Below, one piece after another: positions 26,311 to 34,896 of a DNA stretch of 64,000 nt. The translations under genes were made by a program, and so were the position numbers. The notes under the pieces are model-generated. The model saw only the letters and a program-made list of their open reading frames with translations, had not been told where the DNA came from and did no database searches. The DNA is from Sediminibacterium sp. TEGAF015 (lineage in GTDB: Bacteria; Bacteroidota; Bacteroidia; Chitinophagales; Chitinophagaceae): NCBI RefSeq assembly GCF_025997995.1, contig NZ_AP026683.1:992501-1056500 (forward strand), given 5' to 3'. How positions within the stretch are numbered: the stretch's first letter is position 1; each line of letters opens with the position of its first letter.

Positions 26311-27240
26311 ATGAGCAATCCAAAACCTAGCAAAGATCTGATTGGTAAAGGACTTAGGTCTTTACTGCAAAATATAGATACCGATTTAAAGAATACCTCT
26401 GGAAGTTTAAAGAGTGAAGTGGTGGAGCAAGTAACTACCAGTTCGCGAATTCCATTAGCGGATATTCAAATCAACCCAAAGAACCCAAGAAGAGATTTTG
26501 ATGAGCAAGCCTTACAGGAATTGGCGAACTCCATTAAAATGCATGATATCATTCAGCCTTTAACGGTTAGCAAATTACCTAATGGTAAGTACCAGTTAAT
26601 TGCAGGCGAAAGAAGATTTAGGGCGTCTAAACTGGCCGGACTAAAAGATGTTCCTGCCTATGTAAGACAAGCCAATGACCAACAATTACTGGAGCTGGCT
26701 TTACTTGAAAATATTCAGCGCGAAAATTTAAATGCCATTGAAACGGCATTGAGTTTTAAGCGTATGATGGAAGAACTGGATTATACACAGGAACAGGTGG
26801 CAGAGAGAATGGGCAAGGAAAGAAGTACGGTTACCAATTATATTCGTTTATTGAAATTGCCACCGGATATTCAGGCGGCTGTGCGCAATGGCAGCATTAC
26901 AATGGGCCATGCAAGAGCATTGATTAATATTGATACCATCGACAAGCAATTGTATGTATTCAAAGAAATACAGCAAAAGCAATTGAGTGTTCGTCAAACA
27001 GAAGAACTGGTTAGAAAATTATACAAGGGCGATAAATCTTCAGGTGCTACAGCAGGAAGTGGTGCAAAAAATGATTTACCTCCGGCTTATCAGAAAATTG
27101 AAGACAACCTTGCCTCACATTTTAGCACCAAAGTGAAAATGACCCATAACAAAAAGGGCTACGGAAGTATCTCTATTGAATACTACTCATTGGATGAGCT
27201 GAATAAGATTCTGGATTTGATGAATATAACTGTGGGTTAA
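26311..27240 (+). CDS. parB: ParB chromosome-partitioning protein
   Basis: DNA-binding CTPase that loads at parS sites and spreads. The ParB/Srx domain runs from about residue 47 (IPLADIQINPKNPRRDF) through the C motif AGERRFRASKLAG to LLENIQRENLNAIE, followed by the HTH (YTQEQVAERMGKERSTVTNYIRLLKLP) and a C-terminal dimerisation segment (YYSLDELNKILDLM). The length of 309 is normal. It is cotranscribed with parA and runs into the DUF5683 gene with only six bases between. Confidence 0.95.
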   Translation: MSNPKPSKDLIGKGLRSLLQNIDTDLKNTSGSLKSEVVEQVTTSSRIPLADIQINPKNPRRDFDEQALQELANSIKMHDIIQPLTVSKLPNGKYQLIAGERRFRASKLAGLKDVPAYVRQANDQQLLELALLENIQRENLNAIETALSFKRMMEELDYTQEQVAERMGKERSTVTNYIRLLKLPPDIQAAVRNGSITMGHARALINIDTIDKQLYVFKEIQQKQLSVRQTEELVRKLYKGDKSSGATAGSGAKNDLPPAYQKIEDNLASHFSTKVKMTHNKKGYGSISIEYYSLDELNKILDLMNITVG

Positions 27241-27246
27241 ACTGGC

Positions 27247-27906
27247 ATGTTCAAAAAATTATTGATTGTTTTTGTTTTGATTCTTGTGGGATCAAAAGGC
27301 GTATTTGCACAAACGGCTACCGATAGTGCGAAGGCCGCTGTAGTGCCGACACTCAGCCCGAAAGAACAATCCAAATTGCAGAAGAAAATAAGGGACTCCA
27401 TCTGGTTACTCACGCATATTCCGCAAAAAGCAACACGTCGTTCTGCCATGATACCAGGATGGGGACAGGCATACAACCGCGAATACTGGAAGATCCCATT
27501 GGTGTATGGCATTCTGGGAATTCCAGCTGCTACTTATGTGTACAACAATTCTTTTTACAAAAAAACCAAGTTCGCATACGAAGCATTGTTTAAAGCTCAA
27601 TCCGGCGACAGTTCTGATATTGCAGCGATTGATCCGGAACTAAGGGGTTTGAGTATTGGTTCTATGCAGAACTATCGGAACGCTTTTCGCAGAGATCGTG
27701 ATTATTCGATTCTCTGGTTCATATTAGCCTGGGGATTACAAGTAGTAGATGCCACTGTATTTGGACACTTAAGACATTTTGATGTAAGCAATAGTTTGAG
27801 TATGCAGATTCAGCCTCAGTTGAATCCGGCAACACGAACACCCGGCTTATCCTTTCAATTTACTGTTAAAGAAAAAAGCAAGAAGCCACTGGCCATTGCC
27901 CGATAA
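27247..27906 (+). CDS. DUF5683 domain protein, membrane or periplasmic
   Basis: 219 residues with a signal (MFKKLLIVFVLILVGSKGVFAQ). The conserved core RSAMIPGWGQAYNREYWKIPLVYG is the hallmark of DUF5683, followed by hydrophobic segments (GILGIPAATYVYN and WFILAWGLQVVDATV). Function is unknown. In Bacteroidota this family regularly follows parB and precedes dapB, as here, so it is probably part of the operon; its end overlaps the start region of dapB only if the alternative TTG start is used. Confidence 0.85.
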   Translation: MFKKLLIVFVLILVGSKGVFAQTATDSAKAAVVPTLSPKEQSKLQKKIRDSIWLLTHIPQKATRRSAMIPGWGQAYNREYWKIPLVYGILGIPAATYVYNNSFYKKTKFAYEALFKAQSGDSSDIAAIDPELRGLSIGSMQNYRNAFRRDRDYSILWFILAWGLQVVDATVFGHLRHFDVSNSLSMQIQPQLNPATRTPGLSFQFTVKEKSKKPLAIAR

Positions 27907-27916
27907 AACAACTACT

Positions 27917-28639
27917 ATGAAAATTGCATTAATTGGATACGGCAAAATGGGTAAAGCCATTGAAGCTATTGCCCTGAGCCAGGGTCATGAAGTTGTGCTT
28001 AGGATAGACCTTGACAACGCAGCAGATTTTACCAAAGAGAATCTTAGCAAAGCAGATGTGGCTATTGAATTCACCGGACCGCATAGTGCAGTTAACAATA
28101 TCCGCAAAAGCTTGGAGTTTGGCGTACCAGTAGTTAGTGGTTCAACAGGCTGGCTGGCAGAATGGGATACCGTTGCAGATTTTTGCAAAACCATGGATGG
28201 TACTTTAATTTATTCCAGCAATTTCAGCATTGGCGTGAATTTGTTTTTTGAACTGAATAAGTACCTGGCTGCATTAATGGAGAACTATCCTGACTATGAT
28301 GTTAGCCTGAAAGAAATTCACCATACACAAAAGAAAGATGCCCCCAGCGGCACCGCCATTAGTCTGGCTGAACAAATACTTGCCCTGATTGGGCGCAAGC
28401 GTGAATGGACCAACGATATGGCAGCAAAAGAGATTCATCAATTGAATATTCTTTCAGAACGCATTGATCCTGCACCGGGTACACACCACGTAAAATACAG
28501 TTCTGCCATTGATGATATTGAAATTATTCACACGGCACACAACAGAACAGGGTTTGCAGGAGGTGCCGTTAAAGCGGCTGAATATGCGGTTGGCAAAAAA
28601 GGTATTTACACGATGAAGCAAGTATTGGGCTTATCTTAG
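27917..28639 (+). CDS. dapB: DapB, 4-hydroxy-tetrahydrodipicolinate reductase
   Basis: NAD(P)H-dependent reductase of the lysine and meso-diaminopimelate pathway. The ATG at 27917 puts the nucleotide-binding loop GYGKMG at residues 7-12, as expected. EIHHTQKKDAPSGTA contains the catalytic His and Lys and the substrate-binding loop; SSNFSIGVNLFF is also conserved. The product is 240 residues, the short form of the family. It is the fourth gene of the par operon; diaminopimelate supply and chromosome segregation are often linked in this order in Bacteroidota. Confidence 0.95.
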   Translation: MKIALIGYGKMGKAIEAIALSQGHEVVLRIDLDNAADFTKENLSKADVAIEFTGPHSAVNNIRKSLEFGVPVVSGSTGWLAEWDTVADFCKTMDGTLIYSSNFSIGVNLFFELNKYLAALMENYPDYDVSLKEIHHTQKKDAPSGTAISLAEQILALIGRKREWTNDMAAKEIHQLNILSERIDPAPGTHHVKYSSAIDDIEIIHTAHNRTGFAGGAVKAAEYAVGKKGIYTMKQVLGLS

Positions 28640-28656
28640 TATCAAATTTTAATCCA

Positions 28657-29067
28657 ATGCTATCAAAAAAGACACAATATGCTTTTAAAGCGCTTACCTT
28701 TATGGCAGAGCAACAGCATTCAGGTCCTTTTTTAATTGCAGAGATAGCGGACAAAAAGAAAATCCCCCTTAAGTTTTTAGAGTCCATTCTGCTCGAATTA
28801 AAAAAAGCAGGCGTTTTGAACAGTAAAAAAGGTAAAGGGGGTGGTTATTTTTTTAATGCAGCTCCTGATACTATTTCACTGGCAACCATCATGCGTTTGC
28901 TAGAAGGTCCCATTGCTTTGTTACCCTGCGTAAGTTTGAATTTCTACCAGAAATGCGAGGATTGCAATGAGGCCAAATGCGGTCTGAATAAAATACTCGT
29001 TCAGGTAAGAGAGCAGACTTTACAGATATTAGAAAACAAAACCATAACCGACCTGATTATTCCTTAA
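28657..29067 (+). CDS. Rrf2 family transcriptional regulator
   Basis: 136 residues with an N-terminal winged helix (KKTQYAFKALTFMAEQ, IAEIADKKKIPLKFLESILLELKKAG, KGKGGGYFF) and a cysteine cluster CVSLNFYQKCEDCNEAKC (about residues 90-107) that fits an iron-sulfur sensor of the IscR/NsrR/RsrR kind. The target genes are not evident. It follows dapB by 17 bases and precedes a barrel gene by 21, so it may be cotranscribed with the par operon. The cysteine count of four is compatible with cluster binding, but the bound cofactor cannot be stated. Confidence 0.9.
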   Translation: MLSKKTQYAFKALTFMAEQQHSGPFLIAEIADKKKIPLKFLESILLELKKAGVLNSKKGKGGGYFFNAAPDTISLATIMRLLEGPIALLPCVSLNFYQKCEDCNEAKCGLNKILVQVREQTLQILENKTITDLIIP

Positions 29068-29088
29068 GTAAACCCACAAACAATCTAT

Positions 29089-29817
29089 ATGAAAAAGTTA
29101 CTTGTACTGGCCATGTTCTTGCCATTTTTGCAAGCAGATGCACAAAAATTAATTGGTGGTAAAAATATCATCAAATGGAACGTAGGATCAATGGCAGCCA
29201 GAAACCTACATTTTACTTATGAAAGAAGTTTAACCAAGCGTGTTTCTTTCTCTATCAGTTATAGAACCATGAGCAAGGGCGCTCTTCCATTTAAAGATCA
29301 GTTTAAAGAAGCCATTAACAGCAACGATATTAACCTAGATAATTTCCAAATTGGCAATACAGCTATTACACCTGAATTACGCATTTATTTGGGTATGGGC
29401 AGAATGAAAGGATTCTATCTTGCCCCTTATGTTCGCTTTGCAACATTCGATTTAGGTGCGCCTATTAAATACACAGCATCTACTACTCCATTGGTAGAGA
29501 AAGAAGCTTTGTTTAGTGGAAAAATAAAAAGTACCAGCGCTGGTTTAATGATTGGTTATCAGTTTCAGATTGCAACCAAGTTGGTTTTCGATTTTCAAAT
29601 TATTGGAGGTCACTACGGAACCAGCAAAGGAGATTTGAATTTTGCATCTTCACTGAATTCATTTGAGCAAACTGAATTAAAGAAGAACCTTGATGAAATT
29701 GATGCCAAGCCTTTCAAGTTTACCAATACCGTAAACAGCAATGGTGCACGAATTATATCTGACGGACCTTGGGCTGGTATCAGAGCCGTGAACATTGGTT
29801 TGGGAATTCGTTTCTAA
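29089..29817 (+). CDS. Outer-membrane beta-barrel protein (DUF3575-like)
   Basis: 242 residues with a signal peptide (MKKLLVLAMFLPFLQADAQ). Alternating strands (HFTYERSLTKRVSFSISYRTM, LRIYLGMGRMKGFYLAPYVRFATFD, LMIGYQFQIATKLVFDFQIIGGHYG) end with a C-terminal aromatic strand (NIGLGIRF). FYLAPYVRF and TYERSL resemble DUF3575-type barrels. Function unknown. It ends at a strong terminator shared with the convergent dehydrogenase gene. Confidence 0.78.
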   Translation: MKKLLVLAMFLPFLQADAQKLIGGKNIIKWNVGSMAARNLHFTYERSLTKRVSFSISYRTMSKGALPFKDQFKEAINSNDINLDNFQIGNTAITPELRIYLGMGRMKGFYLAPYVRFATFDLGAPIKYTASTTPLVEKEALFSGKIKSTSAGLMIGYQFQIATKLVFDFQIIGGHYGTSKGDLNFASSLNSFEQTELKKNLDEIDAKPFKFTNTVNSNGARIISDGPWAGIRAVNIGLGIRF

Positions 29818-29840
29818 GCAACAGACTCAATTGCATTCTA

Positions 29841-29872
29841 ACAAAAAACCTGCGCTATTTGCGCAGGTTTTC
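29841..29872. terminator. Bidirectional terminator overlapping a stop codon
   Basis: A 9-base-pair stem (AACCTGCGC 29847-29855 with GCGCAGGTT 29861-29869) around a 5-base loop, with an A-run on the left and TTT on the right. The stop codon of the minus-strand gene (29855-29857) lies at the stem-loop junction. Confidence 0.85.
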
Positions 29873-30805
29873 CAACATATCTTTCGTCATCAAAGACAAA
29901 TCGTATTGGGGCTTCCAGCCCCAATCTTTATTTGCAACACTGTCATCAATGCTTTGTGGCCAGCTGTCAGCAATGGCTTGTCTTGAATCTGGTTTGTAAC
30001 TCATTTCAAACGTAGGGATCTGTTCTTTAATGCTCCCGGCAATTTCTTTTGGAGAGAAGCTCATACCAGCTACATTATAAGAAGTTCTTACAGAAATTTT
30101 ATCTGCGGGTGCTTCCATTAATTCCATAGTGGCTCTGATTGCATCAGGCATATACATCATCGGCAGATACGTATCTTCAGATAAGAAGCAGGTATACTTT
30201 TGCTTCTCAATGGCTTCCAGATAAATTTCAACAGCATAATCAGTTGTACCACCCCCTGGTGCAGACTTATAACTAATAAGTCCCGGATAACGGATACTTC
30301 TTACATCCACACCATATCGTTGGTGATAATAATTACACCAAAACTCACCCGCATACTTGCTGATACCATATACTGTAGTGGGTTCAATAATAGTTTGCTG
30401 AGGACACAACTGCTTGGGAGAAGTTGGACCAAATACAGCAATGCTGCTGGGCCAGTAAACTTTATGCAGTTTCTCTTCGCGCGCAATATCCAGCACATTC
30501 AACAGTCCTTGCATATTCAAATGCCAGGCCAGATTCGGGTTCTTTTCTCCTGTTGCCGACAAAATAGCTGCCAGCAGGTAAATCTGTGTAATGTTTTGAC
30601 GGATAACCTGAACGTGCAACATTTCCTTGTTCATCACGTCCATGCTTACGTATGGGCCGGTTCCCTTTAATAAAGGGTTTTCTTCTCTTAAGTCAGAAGC
30701 AACAACATTGTTGTTTCCGTATTGCTTTCTTAAAGCCAGCGTTAGTTCAACACCAATTTGTCCGCAGGCTCCTATCACTAAAATTTTATCTTTTCTGCTA
30801 GGCAT
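29855..30805 (-). CDS. L-threonine 3-dehydrogenase, SDR (epimerase-like) type
   Basis: NAD-dependent enzyme of the extended SDR family that oxidises L-threonine to 2-amino-3-ketobutyrate. The ATG at 30805 is chosen over a TTG at 30814. Rossmann motif ILVIGACGQIGVEL (about 9-22), the YGISK catalytic pair (Tyr-x-x-x-Lys) near 145, and SIRYPGLISYKSAPGGGTTDYA, a run characteristic of this threonine dehydrogenase group rather than sugar epimerases. 316 residues is typical. No 2-amino-3-ketobutyrate ligase gene is next to it. A UDP-sugar epimerase is the less likely alternative. Confidence 0.85.
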   Translation of the reverse strand: MPSRKDKILVIGACGQIGVELTLALRKQYGNNNVVASDLREENPLLKGTGPYVSMDVMNKEMLHVQVIRQNITQIYLLAAILSATGEKNPNLAWHLNMQGLLNVLDIAREEKLHKVYWPSSIAVFGPTSPKQLCPQQTIIEPTTVYGISKYAGEFWCNYYHQRYGVDVRSIRYPGLISYKSAPGGGTTDYAVEIYLEAIEKQKYTCFLSEDTYLPMMYMPDAIRATMELMEAPADKISVRTSYNVAGMSFSPKEIAGSIKEQIPTFEMSYKPDSRQAIADSWPQSIDDSVANKDWGWKPQYDLSLMTKDMLENLRK

Positions 30806-30854
30806 GGCAATCAATTGAGGAGCAAAGAAACGAAAAAATGAATGACAATTCCTT

Positions 30855-30862
30855 TACTTTTG
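30855..30862 (+). promoter_or_regulatory. Candidate kdsA promoter -7 element
   Basis: TACTTTTG matches TAnnTTTG and lies 30 bases before the kdsA ATG. No TTTG is found 19 bases upstream, so only the -7 part is supported. Confidence 0.4.
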
Positions 30863-30892
30863 TTTTATTGAATCAAGTACAATCTTTATTAT

Positions 30893-31723
30893 ATGTTGCC
30901 TAATTTTTTGCAGGATTTATTTAAAAATCAACAATACAATCCCGAATCTTTTTTTCTGATTGCAGGCCCCTGTGTGGTAGAATCTGAAGAAATTGTAATG
31001 GAAATTGCAGACACGGTAAGTAAGCACTGTAAAAGACTGGGCATACCTTATGTATTTAAGGCAAGTTATAGAAAAGCCAACAGAACCAGTGCAAGTTCCT
31101 TCACCGGATTAGGCGACGAAACCGGCCTTTCCTTAATTAAAAAAGTAGGTGAAACCTATCAGTTACCTACCACTTCAGATATTCATGCGCACGAAGAAGC
31201 GGCTATGGCTGCGCCCTTTATAGACATTCTTCAGATTCCTGCTTTCCTTTGCAGACAAACCGACTTACTGGAAGCAGCAGCTGAAACACAAAAAATCGTG
31301 AATGTTAAAAAAGGGCAATTCCTCAGTGGAGCGTCTATGAAATTTGCAGTAGAAAAAATTCAGCGTGCAGGCAACCAGCAAATCATGCTTACGGAAAGAG
31401 GAAATACTTTCGGATACCAGGACCTGGTTGTTGATTATCGCAACCTACCGATTATGCAAAGCCACGGAGTTCCAGTTATCATGGATTGTACGCACTCTTT
31501 GCAACAACCCAATCAAACCTCAGGCGTAACCGGTGGAAACCCCGAAATGATTGGCACCATTGCCAAAGCAGCTATTGCCACTGGCGCAAACGGCTTATTC
31601 ATAGAAACCCACCCGAATCCATCTGTTGCCAAAAGCGACGGAGCAAATATGTTACCGCTGCAAGTATTGCCTGCATTATTGGAACAACTGGTAAGGTTAA
31701 GAGAAGTCGTAGTAAAATTATAA
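30893..31723 (+). CDS. kdsA: KdsA, 3-deoxy-8-phosphooctulonate synthase
   Basis: Condenses phosphoenolpyruvate and arabinose-5-phosphate to KDO-8-phosphate for the lipopolysaccharide inner core. The 276-residue TIM barrel has IAGPCVVESEE near the N-terminus (Cys of the metal-dependent type is in the GPC motif), FKASYRKANRTS, and VIMDCTHSLQQPN. TGANGLFIETHPNPSVAKSDGANMLPL is the conserved end. No kdsB or kdsC is nearby. It is divergent from the threonine dehydrogenase and converges on the second PAS gene. Confidence 0.96.
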   Translation: MLPNFLQDLFKNQQYNPESFFLIAGPCVVESEEIVMEIADTVSKHCKRLGIPYVFKASYRKANRTSASSFTGLGDETGLSLIKKVGETYQLPTTSDIHAHEEAAMAAPFIDILQIPAFLCRQTDLLEAAAETQKIVNVKKGQFLSGASMKFAVEKIQRAGNQQIMLTERGNTFGYQDLVVDYRNLPIMQSHGVPVIMDCTHSLQQPNQTSGVTGGNPEMIGTIAKAAIATGANGLFIETHPNPSVAKSDGANMLPLQVLPALLEQLVRLREVVVKL

Positions 31724-31740
31724 TGTTTGAAAATGGTGAT

Positions 31741-33180
31741 TTAACCATTAGAAAAAATACCATCCAGATTATTCGTCTTTTTAACGATACTTCTGATTTG
31801 CATATCTAACTCGTTAGCACTTTCAATAAGGTGATCAAAGATTTCCTTGTTCTGAACTGAGTTACTGCTGTTTAATACTTCAATCACACCAAGAATATTC
31901 GCTAATGGTCTTCTTACTTCATGAGACTGAATAAAAGCGATATCGCGCAAGACCTTGTTTTGTGTTTTCATTTTTTCCTGCACGGCAATATCATCAGTGA
32001 TATTACGGTTGGTACCAATTAAACGTATCGGCTTTCCATCGGCAGATTTCTGAGCAATAGCGTGTGCTTCAATGTAACGGATTTTACCGTTAGGCATATT
32101 GATTCGATAGATGGCAGAATCAATGGATTTTTTTCCCTCAGCTAATCCAGATAATATCTTCTTCATCATTTCCTTGTCATCCGGATGCATCATTTTCTTG
32201 AAGATCTTATATGGAGGAAATGGTGTGTCTTTGGCAAATCCATATAGGTCATACATTTTTTCGTCCCAGAATGTATTGCCATCTGTTAGGTCTACTTCCC
32301 AAACACCAATTTGAGCAGAGTCTGTAGCCAGAGAAAGTCTTTCCAGTGTTTCTCTTTGCTCCTGTTCTGCATTCTTACGTTTTGTAATATCATTGTCTGT
32401 AGACATGAAACCTATATATGTATTGGCTGCATCAAACAAAGGCTTACCGTTCAATTCCAGCCATACCAATTTATTCCGCTTGTTAACCACTTTTACTTCT
32501 TCGGTAAAAGCGAGTTTATTATCGAGTGAATAACGAATTCTTTTCTTGATTTTATCCGTTACTTCTTGTGCACCATCCAGGAAGAAATAGATTTTTTTAC
32601 CCTTAACTTCTGCTTCCGTATACCCCATGATACGTACAAACCCTTCGTTTACCCAGGTAATATTTTCATCCTTATCGGTTATGACTACCGCATTGGTTGT
32701 GTTGTGTGCAACCAATGACAATAAAGCCAGGTCTTCGTCTTCGTGGGTGGACTCTTTTACATATGCCCTGCTCTCGGATAGCTCTGTAGCTTTCTCATTA
32801 TTGGTTTCTGTAGTAGTAACATCATGGCCTACAGACATAATACCAATTACATTACCCGCCTCATCTTTTACCGCTGAAATTTCCCAATGTGTCCAGAAAA
32901 ACTCTTCCCCTTCACAAGCTTTTCTTACTGTGATGGAAACGGGCTGAACCGGATGTTTAATGCAGGTTCGCGCAGCTTCATTACAGGCTTTTACGTCTTC
33001 TGCATAAACAGTATCCGCAAAATGATTTTGAGTTAGGTCGGTGGAAATATGAGAGAACTTGTGTTGGAACAATGGATTCACGTACAAGAACCTTCCTGAT
33101 AAGTCAGTGATGACTACAGAAAAAATCAATGAATTCAATAATTGCGTTGGCAGCAATTGATCTACTTTCAATAGACTCAT
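31741..33180 (-). CDS. Multi-PAS sensor protein ending in a histidine-kinase-like helix without ATPase domain
   Basis: 479 residues from the ATG at 33180; the frame is open further upstream, to 33291, but that extension has no counterpart in the paralogue at 5531-6139. Three PAS/PAC units can be read: about 10-120 (FSVVITDLSGRFLYVN), 150-270 (NAVVITDKDENITWVNEGFVRIMGY) and 280-400 (IGVWEVDLTDGNTFWDEKMYDLYGF). Then comes QSHEVRRPLANILGVIEV, an H-box-like helix, and the protein ends about 65 residues later. No N, G or F boxes exist, so it cannot phosphorylate itself by the usual route. Signalling partner unknown. Confidence 0.8.
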   Translation of the reverse strand: MSLLKVDQLLPTQLLNSLIFSVVITDLSGRFLYVNPLFQHKFSHISTDLTQNHFADTVYAEDVKACNEAARTCIKHPVQPVSITVRKACEGEEFFWTHWEISAVKDEAGNVIGIMSVGHDVTTTETNNEKATELSESRAYVKESTHEDEDLALLSLVAHNTTNAVVITDKDENITWVNEGFVRIMGYTEAEVKGKKIYFFLDGAQEVTDKIKKRIRYSLDNKLAFTEEVKVVNKRNKLVWLELNGKPLFDAANTYIGFMSTDNDITKRKNAEQEQRETLERLSLATDSAQIGVWEVDLTDGNTFWDEKMYDLYGFAKDTPFPPYKIFKKMMHPDDKEMMKKILSGLAEGKKSIDSAIYRINMPNGKIRYIEAHAIAQKSADGKPIRLIGTNRNITDDIAVQEKMKTQNKVLRDIAFIQSHEVRRPLANILGVIEVLNSSNSVQNKEIFDHLIESANELDMQIRSIVKKTNNLDGIFSNG

Positions 33181-33367
33181 AGGTGTGTACGGTTGCGCTG
33201 AATTAGTCTGGGGGGTAAACCAGTCAGCAGGATTACAACGCCAAGATACCAAGTTATCGGCATAAAATATAGCAAAATTAATAAATACCAACTGGTTGGT
33301 AGATACAGAGAAGCCAGAAACGTTAAAAACTAGGGAGAACCCAAAATGGTCAAATTAAGGCCAAAAA

Positions 33368-33400
33368 TGAAAAATCCCGGCCATTTGCTGACCGGGATCC
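33368..33400 (-). terminator. Rho-independent terminator of lpdA
   Basis: ATCCCGG (33374-33380) pairs with CCGGGAT (33392-33398); the minus-strand side continues with a T-run (AAAAA on the + strand at 33370-33374). It lies 30 bases past the lpdA stop. Confidence 0.8.
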
Positions 33401-33427
33401 CTTTATAACTATAGGCTTATAAAATTC

Positions 33428-34837
33428 TTAGATATCAATTGCTTCACCATAAGCTGCAGCAGTCGCTTCTTTTAAGCCCTCACTCATGGTTGGGTGCGGG
33501 TGAACTGCATTCAGAATTTCGTGTGCAGTGGTTTCCAACTTACGGGCTACAACTGCTTCCGCAATCATTTCCGTTACGTTGGTTCCAATCATGTGGCAAC
33601 CAAGGAACTCACCATATTTAGCATCATAAATAACTTTTATGAAACCTTCAGTGGCACCGGCAGCACTTGCTTTACCGCTGGCCATGAATGGGAACTTACC
33701 CACTTTTATATCATAACCTGCATCTTTCGCAGCTTTCTCTGTATAACCAACACTGGCAATTTCAGGAATGCAATAAGTACATCCGGGGATATTGTTATAA
33801 TCCATTGCTTCAGGCAAATGGTGGAATTTCTTCTCCATATAACCAATATGCTCTGCAGCGTTAATACCTTCTTTAGCAGCAACGTGTGCCAAAGCCTGAC
33901 CAGGAGAACAGTCACCAATTGCATAAATACCAGGTACAGATGTCTGCTGGAATTTATCTACAATGATTTTTCCTTTTTCAGTTTTGATACCGTTCTCTTC
34001 CAAACCAATGTTTTCAATATTAGCAACCACCCCTACTGCACTCAACAATACATCTGCTTCCAATACCACAACTGACCCGTCTTGTTTTTTAACGGTAGCT
34101 TTAACGCCTGCACCGGCAGTATCTACAGATTCAACTGAAGCATTGGTCATGATTTCAATGCCTTGCTTCTTGTATTGCTTTTCCAATTCTTTGGAAATAT
34201 CTTCGTCTTCAACAGGAACAATTCTTGGCATGAATTCAACGATGGTTACTTTGGTACCCATGCTATTGTATACGTAAGCAAATTCAACACCAATTGCACC
34301 GCTACCAACTACAATCAAAGACTTAGGCTGCTCAGGCAAAACCATTGCTTCACGGTAACCAATTACCTTTTTACCATCCTGTGGTAAATTAGGCAATGCG
34401 CGGCTTCTACCACCAGTTGCTATAATGATATGTTTACCTTCTACAATTTGTTTGCTACCATCTGCTGCAGTTACCTCAACTTGACCCTTGGCTTTAATTT
34501 TACCATAGCCCATGATCACATCAATCTTGTTCTTCTTCATTAAGAATTGAACTCCTTTACTCATTTTGTCTGCAACTCCACGGCTTCTTTTGATTACCGC
34601 ACCAAAGTCGTGCTGCACGCCTGTTGCGTTGATACCGTAGCTGGCACTATGTTTCATGTAGTCGTACACTTGTGCACTCTTAATAAGCGCTTTGGTTGGG
34701 ATACAACCCCAGTTTAAACAAACGCCTCCTAAACTTTCCTTTTCAATGATCGCCACTTTAAATCCAAGCTGAGAAGCACGGATTGCTGCGGGGTATCCAC
34801 CAGGACCACTTCCCAAGACAATTACATCATATGCCAT
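33428..34837 (-). CDS. lpdA: LpdA, dihydrolipoyl dehydrogenase
   Basis: FAD flavoprotein (E3) that reoxidises dihydrolipoamide in 2-oxoacid dehydrogenase and glycine-cleavage complexes. The 469 residues show the FAD loop VLGSGPGGYPAAI (7-19), the redox disulphide Cys40/Cys45 in GGVCLNWGCIPTKA, the NAD loop VVGSGAIGVEFA, the second FAD motif YAIGDC, and the C-terminal HPHPTMSE with the active-site His-Glu pair. No E1 or E2 gene is adjacent, so it probably serves several complexes. It has its own terminator. Confidence 0.97.
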   Translation of the reverse strand: MAYDVIVLGSGPGGYPAAIRASQLGFKVAIIEKESLGGVCLNWGCIPTKALIKSAQVYDYMKHSASYGINATGVQHDFGAVIKRSRGVADKMSKGVQFLMKKNKIDVIMGYGKIKAKGQVEVTAADGSKQIVEGKHIIIATGGRSRALPNLPQDGKKVIGYREAMVLPEQPKSLIVVGSGAIGVEFAYVYNSMGTKVTIVEFMPRIVPVEDEDISKELEKQYKKQGIEIMTNASVESVDTAGAGVKATVKKQDGSVVVLEADVLLSAVGVVANIENIGLEENGIKTEKGKIIVDKFQQTSVPGIYAIGDCSPGQALAHVAAKEGINAAEHIGYMEKKFHHLPEAMDYNNIPGCTYCIPEIASVGYTEKAAKDAGYDIKVGKFPFMASGKASAAGATEGFIKVIYDAKYGEFLGCHMIGTNVTEMIAEAVVARKLETTAHEILNAVHPHPTMSEGLKEATAAAYGEAIDI

Positions 34838-34896
34838 GATAACAGTATTAATTAAAAATGATAAATTAAAGTTTTGTGGATGCGAAAATACTATGT

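Noticed and set aside
31741..33180. Frameshifted histidine kinase missing its ATPase domain by sequencing error
   Set aside because: The paralogue at 5531-6139 ends at the same place and no ATPase motifs are found in the adjacent frames downstream, so the short form is probably real.
33494..34075. 193-codon open frame on the + strand over lpdA
   Set aside because: Antisense to a full-length, well-conserved gene; the product is rich in Cys/Phe/His with no recognisable motif.
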